NCBI GenBank assembly: GCA_934567355.1
Contig: CAKTJC010000001.1
Coordinates: 191,264 to 255,263, forward strand
DNA: 64,000 bases
Source: an uncultured Oscillospiraceae bacterium
GTDB taxonomy: Bacteria > Bacillota > Clostridia > Oscillospirales > Oscillospiraceae
Direction: 5' to 3'
The notes under the pieces were generated by a model. It was not told the origin of the DNA, did not search any database, and was given only the letters and a program-made list of their open reading frames with translations. Both the position numbers and the translations under genes were made by a program. The stretch's first letter is position 1. Each line of letters opens with the position of its first letter. Positions 51,533 through 60,131 of the stretch are shown here, one piece after another.

Positions 51533-51606
51533 TGTCAAAAAAGGCCGTTGGCCTTTTTTGACAGTCTGAACAGAGCCGCTGCATGTACCCGCAGCGGCTC
51601 CTTTTT
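51533..51606. terminator. Convergent terminator pair between methyltransferase and aspS
   Basis: TGTCAAAAAAGGCC and GGCCTTTTTTGACA (51533-51563, loop GTT) form a perfect 14-bp stem that can act on either strand and probably ends aspS. At 51573-51606 the GAGCCGCTGC/GCAGCGGCTC hairpin of 51330 is repeated with CTTTTT on the plus strand. The sequence in between contains further short palindromes and no gene. Confidence 0.7.
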
Positions 51607-51613
51607 ATAAGCG

Positions 51614-53386
51614 TTATTCCTCTGTTTTCAGTGCGATGTGCACATCGTCCAGCTGCTTCTGGTCTACGGTGCTGGGCGCGCCCATCATCAAATCCTGGGC
51701 ATTCTTGTTCATGGGGAAGGTGATAACCTCGCGGATGCTCTCCTCACCGGTGAGCATCATAATCAGGCGGTCAACACCGGGGGCTGCACCGGCATGGGGG
51801 GGTGCGCCATAGGTGAAGGCATTGTACATGGCGGGGAACTTGGCCTTCACGGCATCCTCACCCAGACCCACCATCTCGAAGGCCTTGACCATAATTTCGG
51901 GGTCATGGTTCCGAACAGCGCCGGAAGCACACTCATAGCCGTTGCACACCAGGTCATACTGGTTGGCATTGACGGCCAGCAGCTTTTCGGCATCACCCTC
52001 GGCATCCTCCAATGCTTTCAGGCCGCCCTGGGGCATGGAGAAGGGATTGTGGCAGAATTCCAACTGGCCGGATTCCTCGCCAATCTCGTACATGGGGAAA
52101 TCCACAATCCAGCACAGCGCATACTGCTCCTCGTCGAAATGGCCGGGCACCCGGCGGCCCAGCAGAATGCGAATCACGCCGGCGGTCTTCTGAGCAGCGG
52201 ACTTTTTGCCGGCAGCCATGCACACGAAGGAGCCGGGCTTGAGGTTCAGGCGCTCTTTCAATGCCTCGCCGCACTCGCCCAGGAACTTGGAGATACCGCC
52301 GGTCAGGTTGCCGTTCTCGTCCACCTTGACCCAGCAAGCCTTGTTGCCGGTCTGGACTTCCACATCGGCAAGCAGCTTATCAATCCACTTGCGGGGCTGG
52401 TTAAAATCATCCACCGCCACGGCCTTGACCACAGCGCCCTCGAAGGGGCCGAAGCCGCAGCCCTGCACCACATTGGAAATATCCTGAATTTCCAAATCGA
52501 TGCGCAGGTCGGGCTTATCGGAACCGTAGCGCTCCATGGCATCGTTATAGGCAATGTGCCGCCAGGGAGCCTGGGCAACCCGCTTGTACTTACCGAATTT
52601 CTCGTAAACAGGCTGGAGCACGGTTTCCAGGGTTTCCAGCACATCCTCCTGGGTTGCAAAGGCCATTTCCATATCCAGCTGATAGAACTCGCCGGGGGTA
52701 CGGTCGGCGCGGGCATCCTCATCCCGGAAGCAGGGGGCAATCTGGAAATAGCGGTCAAAGCCGGAGGTCATCAGCAGCTGCTTGAACTGCTGGGGTGCCT
52801 GGGGCAGGGCATAGAACTTGCCGGGATGGTTCCGGGCAGGAACCAGGTAGTCTCTTGCGCCCTCGGGGCTGGAGGAAGTAAGAATGGGGGTGGTGATTTC
52901 CAGGAAGCCCTGCTCGGTCATCAGGCGGCGCAGCTCGGCAACCACCTGGCAGCGCAGCACGATGTTGTTCTTCACCGCCGGATTCCGCAGGTCGAGGAAG
53001 CGGTATTTCAGCCGGGTGTTCTCATCGGCATCCCGGGACTTGTTGATTTCAAAGGGCAGCTGGTTGTGGACGCACTTGCCCAGCACCTGAATATCAGTGG
53101 GAACAACCTCAATGTCGCCGGTGGGCAGCTTGGGGTTCTTGCTCTCCCGCTCCCGCACGATGCCGGTGACGGAGATGGTGGACTCCTTGTTGATGGGCTT
53201 GACCAGCTTCATCATTTCCTCGGTTTCCACAACCACCTGCGTGGTGCCGTAGTAGTCCCGCAGAACCAGGAATGCAAAATTGGAGCCGACTTCCCGGACG
53301 TTTTCCAGCCAGCCGACAAGGGTGACCTGCTTGCCCGCATCGGAAAGACGCAGCTCGCCGCAGGTATGAGTTCTGGATTGCTTCAT
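51614..53386 (-). CDS. aspS: Aspartyl-tRNA synthetase
   Basis: A 590-residue class II synthetase of the bacterial type: an N-terminal OB-fold anticodon domain (VTLVGWLENVREVGSNFAFL), motif 2 region CFRDEDARADRTPGEFYQLD, a bacterial GAD insert and motif 3 (GAAPGVDRLIMMLTGEESIREVITFP). It charges tRNA with aspartate; whether it discriminates tRNA-Asn cannot be told from sequence. It is a single gene with its start preceded by AGAGGCTTTATCT. Confidence 0.97.
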   Translation of the reverse strand: MKQSRTHTCGELRLSDAGKQVTLVGWLENVREVGSNFAFLVLRDYYGTTQVVVETEEMMKLVKPINKESTISVTGIVRERESKNPKLPTGDIEVVPTDIQVLGKCVHNQLPFEINKSRDADENTRLKYRFLDLRNPAVKNNIVLRCQVVAELRRLMTEQGFLEITTPILTSSSPEGARDYLVPARNHPGKFYALPQAPQQFKQLLMTSGFDRYFQIAPCFRDEDARADRTPGEFYQLDMEMAFATQEDVLETLETVLQPVYEKFGKYKRVAQAPWRHIAYNDAMERYGSDKPDLRIDLEIQDISNVVQGCGFGPFEGAVVKAVAVDDFNQPRKWIDKLLADVEVQTGNKACWVKVDENGNLTGGISKFLGECGEALKERLNLKPGSFVCMAAGKKSAAQKTAGVIRILLGRRVPGHFDEEQYALCWIVDFPMYEIGEESGQLEFCHNPFSMPQGGLKALEDAEGDAEKLLAVNANQYDLVCNGYECASGAVRNHDPEIMVKAFEMVGLGEDAVKAKFPAMYNAFTYGAPPHAGAAPGVDRLIMMLTGEESIREVITFPMNKNAQDLMMGAPSTVDQKQLDDVHIALKTEE

Positions 53387-53450
53387 AGATAAAGCCTCTC
53401 TTGTTCTCTGAATTTTGGCGCCCTTATTTTCTCACACAGCCGCAAAAATG

Positions 53451-54158
53451 TCAATACGGTATGCTCTTCAAAAATGCCTCCAGACTGTCAAAGTCAGGCG
53501 TATGGGCTTTCATTTGTGCTTTGGAAAATTCATAATTCCCGACCAGCTGCATCTGGGCATCCCAAACAGGCGGGAGCGAATCCGGGTCGGAAGAAAAGAG
53601 CCAGAAAAATTCGTGCAGCGCCTGCTCATCCGGCTCCCGGCCAAACCGCCGGCGGTACTGCCGCACCAGCTCCTGCGCTTCCTCCAGCTGGGCCTTTTGA
53701 CGCTTCCGGCGGTACTCCTCCAGCGGCATAATGACCCGGCAGGGATTGCCCGCTGCCACGCTGTCCGCGGGGATGTCATGCGTCACCACAGAGCCCGCGC
53801 CGATGATCACATTGTCCCCAATGTGTACACCCTTCAAAACAGTGGCGTTCATTCCCAGGAAGACATTATTCCCGATCTGCACGCTCCCGGCAGAGCCCAG
53901 GATCTCGCCGTAAACGCCCTTGAGCACTGACCAGTCGTAGCCGTGCGTCAGGATGGTAACGCCCTTTGTGATCTGCACATTGTCGCCGATCTCGATCATC
54001 CAGGGGCGCGTCTCATCCAGCGACACCGTCCCCGGGGCGAACACCACCGTATTTTCTCCGATCTTCATACCCAGACGGCGCAGCCGGTTCAGGTAAATTT
54101 CCGAATCCGTCTGTGATCCGTAGCGGAGCCGGTGCACGATCTTCCGAAGCAAGCCCAT
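53451..54158 (-). CDS. Hexapeptide-repeat acyltransferase
   Basis: ATG 54158 with AGGAGG eight bases upstream gives 235 residues; the longer frame to 54212 is less well supported. The middle contains left-handed beta-helix repeats (IEIGDNVQITKGVTI, VQIGNNVFLGMNATVLKGVHIGDNVIIGAGSVV) and ends with the VAAGNPCRVI motif of maltose/galactoside acetyltransferases. The acceptor is unknown. A C-terminal helical extension of about 75 residues (EYRRKRQKAQLEEAQELVRQ) is longer than in the basic family. The lone gene lies between aspS and the rsmF-like gene. Confidence 0.85.
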   Translation of the reverse strand: MGLLRKIVHRLRYGSQTDSEIYLNRLRRLGMKIGENTVVFAPGTVSLDETRPWMIEIGDNVQITKGVTILTHGYDWSVLKGVYGEILGSAGSVQIGNNVFLGMNATVLKGVHIGDNVIIGAGSVVTHDIPADSVAAGNPCRVIMPLEEYRRKRQKAQLEEAQELVRQYRRRFGREPDEQALHEFFWLFSSDPDSLPPVWDAQMQLVGNYEFSKAQMKAHTPDFDSLEAFLKSIPY

Positions 54159-54286
54159 GGGAAGTCCTCCTTGTTTTTCTTTTATTATAGCGCCGATGCG
54201 CCCGGAATACAAGGCTCACTTGAAATCCCCGACGGAAAATGGTATGATGAAGGCCTTGAAGAATATTATCTTTCTTGGAGGAATTT

Positions 54287-55576
54287 ATGCTTCCTGAGCA
54301 GTTTTTATCCCGCATGCGCGTCCAGCTGGGGGACGAATATGACGAATATCTGCGCGCCTTGCAGCGGCCGCGGGCGGTGGCGCTGCGGTTTAATCCGCTG
54401 AAGGGGGTGGCTCCCGCCCTGCCCTTTGCGGGGGAGCCGGTGCCCTGGGAGCCGGAGGGGGTTTATTATGACCCTCAGGCGCGGCCGGGGCTGCATGTAT
54501 ATCATGAGGCAGGCGTATATTATCTACAGGAGGCCAGCGCCATGGCGCCCGCCGCGCTGCTCGACCCTCAGCCCGAGGAGCTGATCTGCGACCTCTGCGC
54601 CGCCCCGGGCGGCAAATCCACGCAGATCGCCGGGCGGATGCAGGGGCGGGGACTGCTGGTGAGCAACGAGATCAGCCCCAAGCGGGCGGCGGTGCTCTCC
54701 CGGAACATCGAGCGGCTGGGCATTGCCAATGCCGTCGTGACGAACGAAAGCCCCGCCGCGCTGGCGGAGCGCTTCCCGGAATTTTTCCACCGGGTGATGG
54801 TGGACGCCCCCTGCTCCGGCGAGGGGATGTTCCGCAAGGAGGAAGCCGCCGTCACCGATTGGAGCCCGGAAACGGTGCGCATGTGCGCCCGGCGGCAGGC
54901 GGAAATTCTGGACTGCGCCGCAAAATTGCTGCGCCCCGGCGGGCGGATGGTCTACTCCACCTGCACCTTCGCCCCGGAGGAGGACGAGGGCGCGGTCACG
55001 GATTTTCTGACCCGTCACCCGGAATTTGCGCTGGAGCATGTGGATGCGCCCTGGTTCCGGGAGGGTACCCCCGGCATGTACCGCCTGTGGCCGCACCGGC
55101 TGCTGGGCGAGGGACATTTTGCCGCCGTGCTGCGTAAAATGGGCTGTGACAATTCGTCCCCCGTCCGCGCCGCCGCTTCTCCCCTGCCCCGGGAGTTTCT
55201 GGACTTTGCCGGGGTGCTGGGGATCACGCTGCCCCCCGGGCAGACGGTGCGCTTCGGACAGACGCTCTTCTGGATGCCGCCGGAAATGCCCCCGCTGCAC
55301 CGGCTGCGGGTACTGCGCCCCGGACTGGAGCTGGGGGAAATGAAAAAAGGACGCTTCGAGCCCGCCCATGCCCTGGCGCTGTGGCTGCGCGGCTGCCGCC
55401 GGGAGGTGAGCTTTTCCCCGGAGTCGCCGGAAATGGCGGCCTATCTCCACGGCGAAGCGCTGCCCTGCGCTCAGAAGGGCTGGTGCCTGGTAAAAGCCGG
55501 GGAATATTCCATCGGCTGGGGCAAGGGCGACGGCAGCAGGCTCAAGAACCACTATCCGAAGGGTCTGCGCAAATAA
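54287..55576 (+). CDS. rRNA cytosine-C5-methyltransferase, RsmF/RsmB-NOP family
   Basis: ATG 54287 with GGAGG six bases upstream gives 429 residues. The catalytic core has the SAM motif CAAPGGKSTQIA, the proline-Cys motif MVDAPCSGEGMFRKE and the nucleophilic Cys in YSTCTFAPEEDEG. A C-terminal extension with GEALPCAQKGWCLVKAGEYS is the RsmF/YebU-type PUA-like region. It methylates a cytosine of 16S rRNA. The specific site is not certain. It is followed by murA, with 84 bases between. Confidence 0.88.
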   Translation: MLPEQFLSRMRVQLGDEYDEYLRALQRPRAVALRFNPLKGVAPALPFAGEPVPWEPEGVYYDPQARPGLHVYHEAGVYYLQEASAMAPAALLDPQPEELICDLCAAPGGKSTQIAGRMQGRGLLVSNEISPKRAAVLSRNIERLGIANAVVTNESPAALAERFPEFFHRVMVDAPCSGEGMFRKEEAAVTDWSPETVRMCARRQAEILDCAAKLLRPGGRMVYSTCTFAPEEDEGAVTDFLTRHPEFALEHVDAPWFREGTPGMYRLWPHRLLGEGHFAAVLRKMGCDNSSPVRAAASPLPREFLDFAGVLGITLPPGQTVRFGQTLFWMPPEMPPLHRLRVLRPGLELGEMKKGRFEPAHALALWLRGCRREVSFSPESPEMAAYLHGEALPCAQKGWCLVKAGEYSIGWGKGDGSRLKNHYPKGLRK

Positions 55577-55660
55577 AAAACTTTACAGAGCCGGCTTTCT
55601 GTGTTAGTATAAGAATCCAGCCCCATTTTGCCTGAAATTATCGCAAGGAGAGGATCATCC

Positions 55661-56926
55661 TTGGCAGTGTATGAAATCAACGGCGGCAGGCCGCTCAGCG
55701 GCAGCGTCACCATCAGCGGCGCGAAAAATGCAGCCGTGGCCATCTTGCCCGCTGCGCTGCTGGTCAGCGGCAAGTGCCGAATTGAAAATATTCCCGATAT
55801 TTCCGATGTGCGTATCCTGCTGGACATTCTCGACGGAATGGGAGCGGACATTCACTGTCCGGAGCCGCACGTGGTGGAGATCGACTGCACCGCCGTCCAC
55901 TGCACCGAGCCGAACCGCGAGCTGGTGCAGGAGATCCGCGCCAGCTATTATCTGATGGGCGCGCTGCTTGGCCGCTTCGGCCGGGCGCATGTGGCGCTGC
56001 CGGGCGGATGCAGCTTTGCTTCCCGCCCCATCGACCAGCACATCAAGGGCTTCCTGGCGCTGGGCGCGGACGTGGAGGAGACCGAGGACTATGTCGCCCT
56101 GAAATCCGGCGTCGGCGGACTGCAGGGCAACCGCATCAGCCTGGATATGGCCTCCGTGGGCGCGACGGTGAACATCATGATCGCCGCTACCCTGCTGCCA
56201 GGCCAGACCGTCATTGAAAACGCCGCCAAGGAGCCTCACATCGTCGACCTGGCGAACTTCCTGAACACCATGGGCGCGCGCATCTCCGGCGCAGGCACCG
56301 ACACCGTGAAGATCCGGGGCGTCAACGCCCTGCGCGGCGGCACCTATGCCATCATCCCCGACCAGATCGAAGCCGGTACATACCTGGCTGCCGTCACTGC
56401 CGCGGGCGGGAACGTGCTGGTGCAGAATGTGATCCCCAAGCATCTGGAGTGCATCACCGGCAAGCTGCAGGATCTGGGCGCGCGGATCATCCCCTTCGAC
56501 GATTCCATCCGCATCATCCGCAGTGCGCCCCTGCGCCCCTCCACCGCCAAAACCAGCCCCTACCCCGGGTTCCCCACGGATATGCAGGCGCAGGTGTGCG
56601 TGTGCATGGCGCTGGCAAACGGCACCAGCCGGCTGACGGAATCCGTATACGAGACCCGCTTCTTCGGCTACTGCACGGAGCTGGAGAGCATGGGCGCAAA
56701 AATTTCCATCACGAATAAGACCGCCACCGTCATCGGCGTGCATCAGCTCCACGGCGCCACCGTCTCCGCCCATGACCTGCGGGCAGGTGCGGCGCTGGTC
56801 ATCGCCGGTCTGGCCGCCCAGGGCACCACCCATGTGCGGAACATCCACTTCGTGGAACGCGGCTACGAAAACCTGATCGGCAAGCTCACCGCTCTGGGTG
56901 CGGACATCAAGCGAATTGAAGAGTGA
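55661..56926 (+). CDS. murA: UDP-N-acetylglucosamine 1-carboxyvinyltransferase MurA
   Basis: The best start is TTG 55661, with AAGGAGAGG seven bases upstream; the frame opens further at 55628 without a good site. The 421-residue protein has the Lys22-Asn23 pair (SGAKNAA), the catalytic Cys117 in LPGGCSFASRP and the typical IEAGTYLAAV block. MurA makes the first committed step of peptidoglycan. Firmicutes often have two copies; this one cannot be ranked as murA1 or murA2. Confidence 0.95.
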   Translation: MAVYEINGGRPLSGSVTISGAKNAAVAILPAALLVSGKCRIENIPDISDVRILLDILDGMGADIHCPEPHVVEIDCTAVHCTEPNRELVQEIRASYYLMGALLGRFGRAHVALPGGCSFASRPIDQHIKGFLALGADVEETEDYVALKSGVGGLQGNRISLDMASVGATVNIMIAATLLPGQTVIENAAKEPHIVDLANFLNTMGARISGAGTDTVKIRGVNALRGGTYAIIPDQIEAGTYLAAVTAAGGNVLVQNVIPKHLECITGKLQDLGARIIPFDDSIRIIRSAPLRPSTAKTSPYPGFPTDMQAQVCVCMALANGTSRLTESVYETRFFGYCTELESMGAKISITNKTATVIGVHQLHGATVSAHDLRAGAALVIAGLAAQGTTHVRNIHFVERGYENLIGKLTALGADIKRIEE

Positions 56927-56933
56927 GTAAGCA

Positions 56934-56961
56934 GGAGCCGCACAAAACGCGGCTCCTTTTT
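56934..56961 (+). terminator. Intrinsic terminator of murA
   Basis: GGAGCCGC and GCGGCTCC form an 8-bp stem with a 7-nt loop and a T5 tail, eight bases after the stop. Confidence 0.85.
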
Positions 56962-57070
56962 GGCAATAAAACAAATACAGCACTGCCGCCGGATACTGGC
57001 TGCTGTGCAAACACAATCCGCAAAGGCGGATTACTTGCCTTGCGCGTATACATTGAGAAGGAGGGTTCCC

Positions 57071-57982
57071 ATGTCTCCCATTGAACAGCAAATTGAAGGA
57101 ATCGTGGACAGCATTCTGGAGGATTACCGCCATGGGCGGGACATCGATAAGCTCGACCCCTTCGTCCACCCGGACAAGGAGACGGTGACGGACATCATCC
57201 ATAAGCTCCTGCGCATCGCCTACCCCGGCTCGTCCCGGGATAAGAGCTACCGAATGTACAATTCCCGCTATAATCTCTCCATGCTCATTGAGGACGTGAT
57301 GTACAACCTCAACAAGCAGATCGCCATCGTCCTGCGCCAGCAGCTGGACGAGGAAGCGGCGGAGGAACGGGCGCAGGAGATCAGCCTGCAATTCTTCCGG
57401 GAAATTCCCAAAATCCGTGCGGTGTGCCAGACGGATGTGGAGGCCTTTTACGACGGCGACCCCGCCGCCTACAGCAGCGATGAGATCGTGTTCTGCTACC
57501 CCGGCCTGTTCGCCGTGACGGTATACCGCATGGCACACGTGCTGTATACCCTGGGGGTGCCCATGCTGCCGCGCATGATGACGGAGCATGCCCACAGCGT
57601 CACCGGCATCGACATCAACCCCGGCGCGTCCATCGGCAACTATTTCTTCATCGACCACGGCACCGGCATCGTCGTGGGCGAGACCACGGTCATCGGCGAC
57701 CATGTCAAGCTCTACCAGGGCGTGACCCTGGGCGCGCTGAGTACCCGGGGCGGCCAAAGCCTGCGGGGCAAAAAGCGCCACCCCACCATCGAGGACAATG
57801 TGACCATCTACGCCGGTGCCTCCATCCTGGGCGGCGAAACAGTGATCGGACGGGACTGCGTCATTGGCTCCAATGTGTTCATCACCCACTCCATTCCCGC
57901 CAGCACCACCGTCAGCGTCAAGAGCCAGGAGCTCCAGTTCAAATCCCACAAAACGGAGCCCTTCTGGGAAGACCAGAAGTAG
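57071..57982 (+). CDS. cysE: Serine O-acetyltransferase
   Basis: ATG 57071 has AAGGAGG six bases upstream; an upstream frame from 56960 is not used. The 303-residue protein has a helical N-terminal half, then the left-handed beta-helix catalytic domain with His in HAHSVTGIDINPGASIG and FFIDHGTGIVVGET, and GALSTRGGQ. It makes O-acetylserine, the carbon skeleton for cysteine. The length with a long N-terminal domain is the EpsC/SAT type found in Clostridia. An importer for a sulfur amino acid may be encoded 2 kb downstream. Confidence 0.9.
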   Translation: MSPIEQQIEGIVDSILEDYRHGRDIDKLDPFVHPDKETVTDIIHKLLRIAYPGSSRDKSYRMYNSRYNLSMLIEDVMYNLNKQIAIVLRQQLDEEAAEERAQEISLQFFREIPKIRAVCQTDVEAFYDGDPAAYSSDEIVFCYPGLFAVTVYRMAHVLYTLGVPMLPRMMTEHAHSVTGIDINPGASIGNYFFIDHGTGIVVGETTVIGDHVKLYQGVTLGALSTRGGQSLRGKKRHPTIEDNVTIYAGASILGGETVIGRDCVIGSNVFITHSIPASTTVSVKSQELQFKSHKTEPFWEDQK

Positions 57983-58012
57983 CGATTTCTCCCGGAGAGC
58001 CATAAAAAATAA

Positions 58013-58039
58013 CTCCCCCGTGATTTTATCACGGGGGAG
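58013..58039. terminator. Bidirectional terminator between cysE and mgtE
   Basis: CTCCCCCGTGAT and ATCACGGGGGAG form a 12-bp stem with a TTT loop. On the minus strand TTATTTTTTATGG follows, so it ends mgtE; on the plus side the tail is poor. Confidence 0.8.
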
Positions 58040-58047
58040 AATGCATT

Positions 58048-59427
58048 TCATACGCCCAGAATGGACTTTGCAAACAGGAAATACAGCAGCAGGCTCATGG
58101 CGTCCACGATGGTGGTGATGAAGGGGGAAGCCATGACTGCCGGGTCGAAGCCCAGGCGCTTGGCAATGAGGGGGAGGGTGCAGCCCACGATTTTGGCGAC
58201 CACCACGGTGACGCCCAGCGTCAGGCAGACCGTCAGGTCTACCGCTACGGTGACGCTGGCGTTGCCCATGAGCAGCCGGTCGATCAGCATTACCTTGCCG
58301 AAGCACACCAGCGCCAGCACCGCGCCGCACAGCAGCGCCGCGCGGACTTCCTTCCACATCACCTGGAAAATATCCTTAAAATGCAGCTCGTCCAGGCTCA
58401 GGGCACGGATGACGGTGACGGAGGACTGGGAGCCGCTGTTGCCGCCGGTGTCCATCAGCATGGGGATGAACACCGTCAGGATGGGCAGCGCGCCCAGGGA
58501 GGTCTCGAAGGAGCTGATGATCATGCCGGTGAAGGTGGCGGAAACCATCAGCACCAGCAGCCAGGGAATGCGGTGCTTGAACAGATCCCAGGGAGAGCTG
58601 CTCATATAGCTCTTCTCCGAGGGGGTGATAGCGGCCATGATCTCCATATCCTCGGTGGCCTCGTCCTGCATGACGTCCATGGCATCGTCGAAGGTGACGA
58701 TGCCCACCATGCGGTTTTCCTTGTCCACCACGGGCAGCGCCAGGAAATTGTACTTGGAGAACATGCGGGCAACCTCTTCCTGGTCATCCTGGGTGGTGAC
58801 GGAGATGAGGTTGGTTAACATGATGTCGCTGATTTTGGTATCGTCATCCTCGGTGAGCAGCAGATCCTTCACCGTGACCAGACCCAGCAGGGTGCGGTCG
58901 GTATCGATGACGTAGCAGGTATAGATGGTCTCCTTGTCCACGCCCTGGCGGCGGATCCGGGTGATGGATTCCTCCACGGTCATGCCGGGGCGCAGGGCGA
59001 CGTACTCCGTGGTCATGATGGAGCCCGCGGAGTTTTCGGGGTAGCGGAGGATCTGATTGATGGAGCTGCGCATCTCGGGGTCGGCCTGCTCCAGAATGCG
59101 GCGCACCACGGTGGCGGGCATTTCCTCCACCAGGTCGGCCGCATCGTCCACATAAAGCTCGCTGAGCACTTCCTTCAGCTCGTTGTCGGAGAAGCCCTGA
59201 ATCAGCAGCGCCTGGGTATCGGGCTCCATTTCCACGAAGGTCTCCGCCGCCAATTCCTTGGGCAGCAGGCGGAACATCAGGGGAACCTGCTTCTCCTCCA
59301 GATCATTGAAAATGCCTGCCACGTCGCTGGGGTTCATGGTGATGAGCATGTCCCGCAGGGTGGCGTACTTCTTGCTCTCCAGCATTTGCAGGAGGGCTTT
59401 TTCCATAATTTCAAACCGTTCTGCCAT
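58048..59427 (-). CDS. mgtE: Magnesium transporter MgtE
   Basis: A 459-residue protein: an N-terminal MgtE N-domain rich in helices (LRDMLITMNPSDVAGIFNDL), two CBS domains (around 135-250, including MTTEYVALRPGMTVEE and DDAMDVMQDEA), and a five-helix channel (VSATFTGMIISSFE and MLMDTGGNSGSQSSVTVIRAL). CBS domains sense cytoplasmic Mg2+ and gate the channel. AGGAGG lies seven bases before ATG 59427. A long leader with a MITE-like element and a possible small frame precedes it. Confidence 0.95.
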   Translation of the reverse strand: MAERFEIMEKALLQMLESKKYATLRDMLITMNPSDVAGIFNDLEEKQVPLMFRLLPKELAAETFVEMEPDTQALLIQGFSDNELKEVLSELYVDDAADLVEEMPATVVRRILEQADPEMRSSINQILRYPENSAGSIMTTEYVALRPGMTVEESITRIRRQGVDKETIYTCYVIDTDRTLLGLVTVKDLLLTEDDDTKISDIMLTNLISVTTQDDQEEVARMFSKYNFLALPVVDKENRMVGIVTFDDAMDVMQDEATEDMEIMAAITPSEKSYMSSSPWDLFKHRIPWLLVLMVSATFTGMIISSFETSLGALPILTVFIPMLMDTGGNSGSQSSVTVIRALSLDELHFKDIFQVMWKEVRAALLCGAVLALVCFGKVMLIDRLLMGNASVTVAVDLTVCLTLGVTVVVAKIVGCTLPLIAKRLGFDPAVMASPFITTIVDAMSLLLYFLFAKSILGV

Positions 59428-59456
59428 ATTTACCTCCTAAATTATTCAAAATTTAG

Positions 59457-59572
59457 AGAAGCTCTGATGAAACCGGCAAACGCTGACAGCGAAAGATTTT
59501 CCTGCCTTGGAAACCACGCAGCCGGGAAAAAGGACCCGCTGCTCAGCCGAAGTCGATTTGTTCAGAGATTCC
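59457..59572. repeat. MITE-like element, copy D
   Basis: A 116-bp copy with ends AGAAGCTCTGATGAAACC and CGATTTGTTCAGAGATTCC. TTAG flanks it on both sides (59453-59456, 59573-59576). It lies in the mgtE leader, 30 bases upstream of the start codon. Confidence 0.65.
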
Positions 59573-59596
59573 TTAGAGGCAATTTACAGGACCGAA

Positions 59597-59671
59597 CTAT
59601 TGGGAGCCTGCCACGGAAGCAGGCCGCATCCTACTTCGGCCCGGTATATTGCCACTGCCGCCGGCGTCCAT
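59597..59671 (-). CDS. Possible 24-residue leader peptide of mgtE
   Basis: ATG 59671 has AAGGAGGG just upstream and opens a 24-codon frame (MDAGGSGNIPGRSRM, ending GSQ). It lies between the mgtE promoter and the MITE. The strong ribosome binding site is the only support; composition is otherwise unremarkable. It might be a regulatory upstream frame or chance. Confidence 0.3.
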   Translation of the reverse strand: MDAGGSGNIPGRSRMRPASVAGSQ

Positions 59672-59706
59672 GGTGTTCCCTCCTTTGTTATCGCATAGTT
59701 ATGGTT

Positions 59707-59735
59707 ATTTTACCCCTTTTGCGGGAGATTGTCAA
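59707..59735 (-). promoter_or_regulatory. Promoter of mgtE
   Basis: On the minus strand a consensus TTGACA, an exact 17-base spacer and TAAAAT. The leader to mgtE is about 275 bases; I found no M-box (ykoK) riboswitch in it. Confidence 0.75.
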
Positions 59736-59807
59736 CAAAGAATGGCTGTTTTTTCCGGGCAGCGCGTTGTCTTCCGGCAGGGCCGCAAAAATATTTTTTA
59801 TTACCTA

Positions 59808-59836
59808 TTGACATGGTAGGCAATTAGGCGTACGAT
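59808..59836 (+). promoter_or_regulatory. Promoter of the Cys-leader/amino-acid importer operon
   Basis: TTGACA, a 17-base spacer and TACGAT, 50 bases before the leader start at 59887. CCTA/TAGG words flank the -35 box and could be an operator, but this is weak. Confidence 0.7.
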
Positions 59837-59886
59837 ACTTTCAACGAATTTGAGCGCACAGCCAATCAGGAAAGGAGAGAAATGCG

Positions 59887-59997
59887 ATGAAAGCGATCGT
59901 TATGATGTCTGAAATGTGTTGCTGTCGGATGCAGTTCTCCCGGGCTGATTCAAATGGCCAGGTGCATTCGACCGTTTTGTGCTGCACCGATGCATAG
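59887..59997 (+). CDS. Cysteine-rich leader peptide (candidate attenuator)
   Basis: ATG 59887 follows AAGGAG by nine bases and opens a 36-residue frame. Cysteines occur as three in a row at codons 11-13 and two in a row at 32-33, five in all, out of proportion for a random frame. The stop is 37 bases before a strong terminator. The segment CTCCCGG at 59937-59943, just after the first Cys group, is complementary to CCGGGAG in the terminator's 5' arm (60036-60042). This arrangement fits transcription attenuation by cysteine starvation: a ribosome stalled at the Cys codons would free the antiterminator segment. The function is inferred, not shown. Confidence 0.6.
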   Translation: MKAIVMMSEMCCCRMQFSRADSNGQVHSTVLCCTDA

Positions 59998-60034
59998 CAG
60001 CTTGCCCCATGGGCGAGCCGTAAAGAAGCCATTT

Positions 60035-60067
60035 GCCGGGAGCTTACCGTAAGCCCCCGGCTTTTTT
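60035..60067 (+). terminator. Attenuator-type terminator before the importer
   Basis: GCCGGGAGCTTAC and GTAAGCCCCCGGC form a long stem (small bulge), followed by TTTTTT. It lies between the Cys leader and the first importer gene, so it would stop transcription of the operon unless countered. An extra hairpin CTTGCCC/GGGCGAG lies upstream at 60001-60017. Confidence 0.8.
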
Positions 60068-60131
60068 GGCGCTCAAATTCCGGGAAACATTTTGACGACT
60101 TACTGAATAATCTGGAAAGAGGTAAATGATT

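Noticed and set aside
55655..58357. 900-codon minus-strand frame
   Set aside because: Antisense to murA and cysE and partly overlaps mgtE in another frame; composition is Gly/His/Asp-rich.
59428..59735. M-box (Mg2+) riboswitch before mgtE
   Set aside because: I could not find the conserved M-box segments; a covariance-model scan would be decisive.
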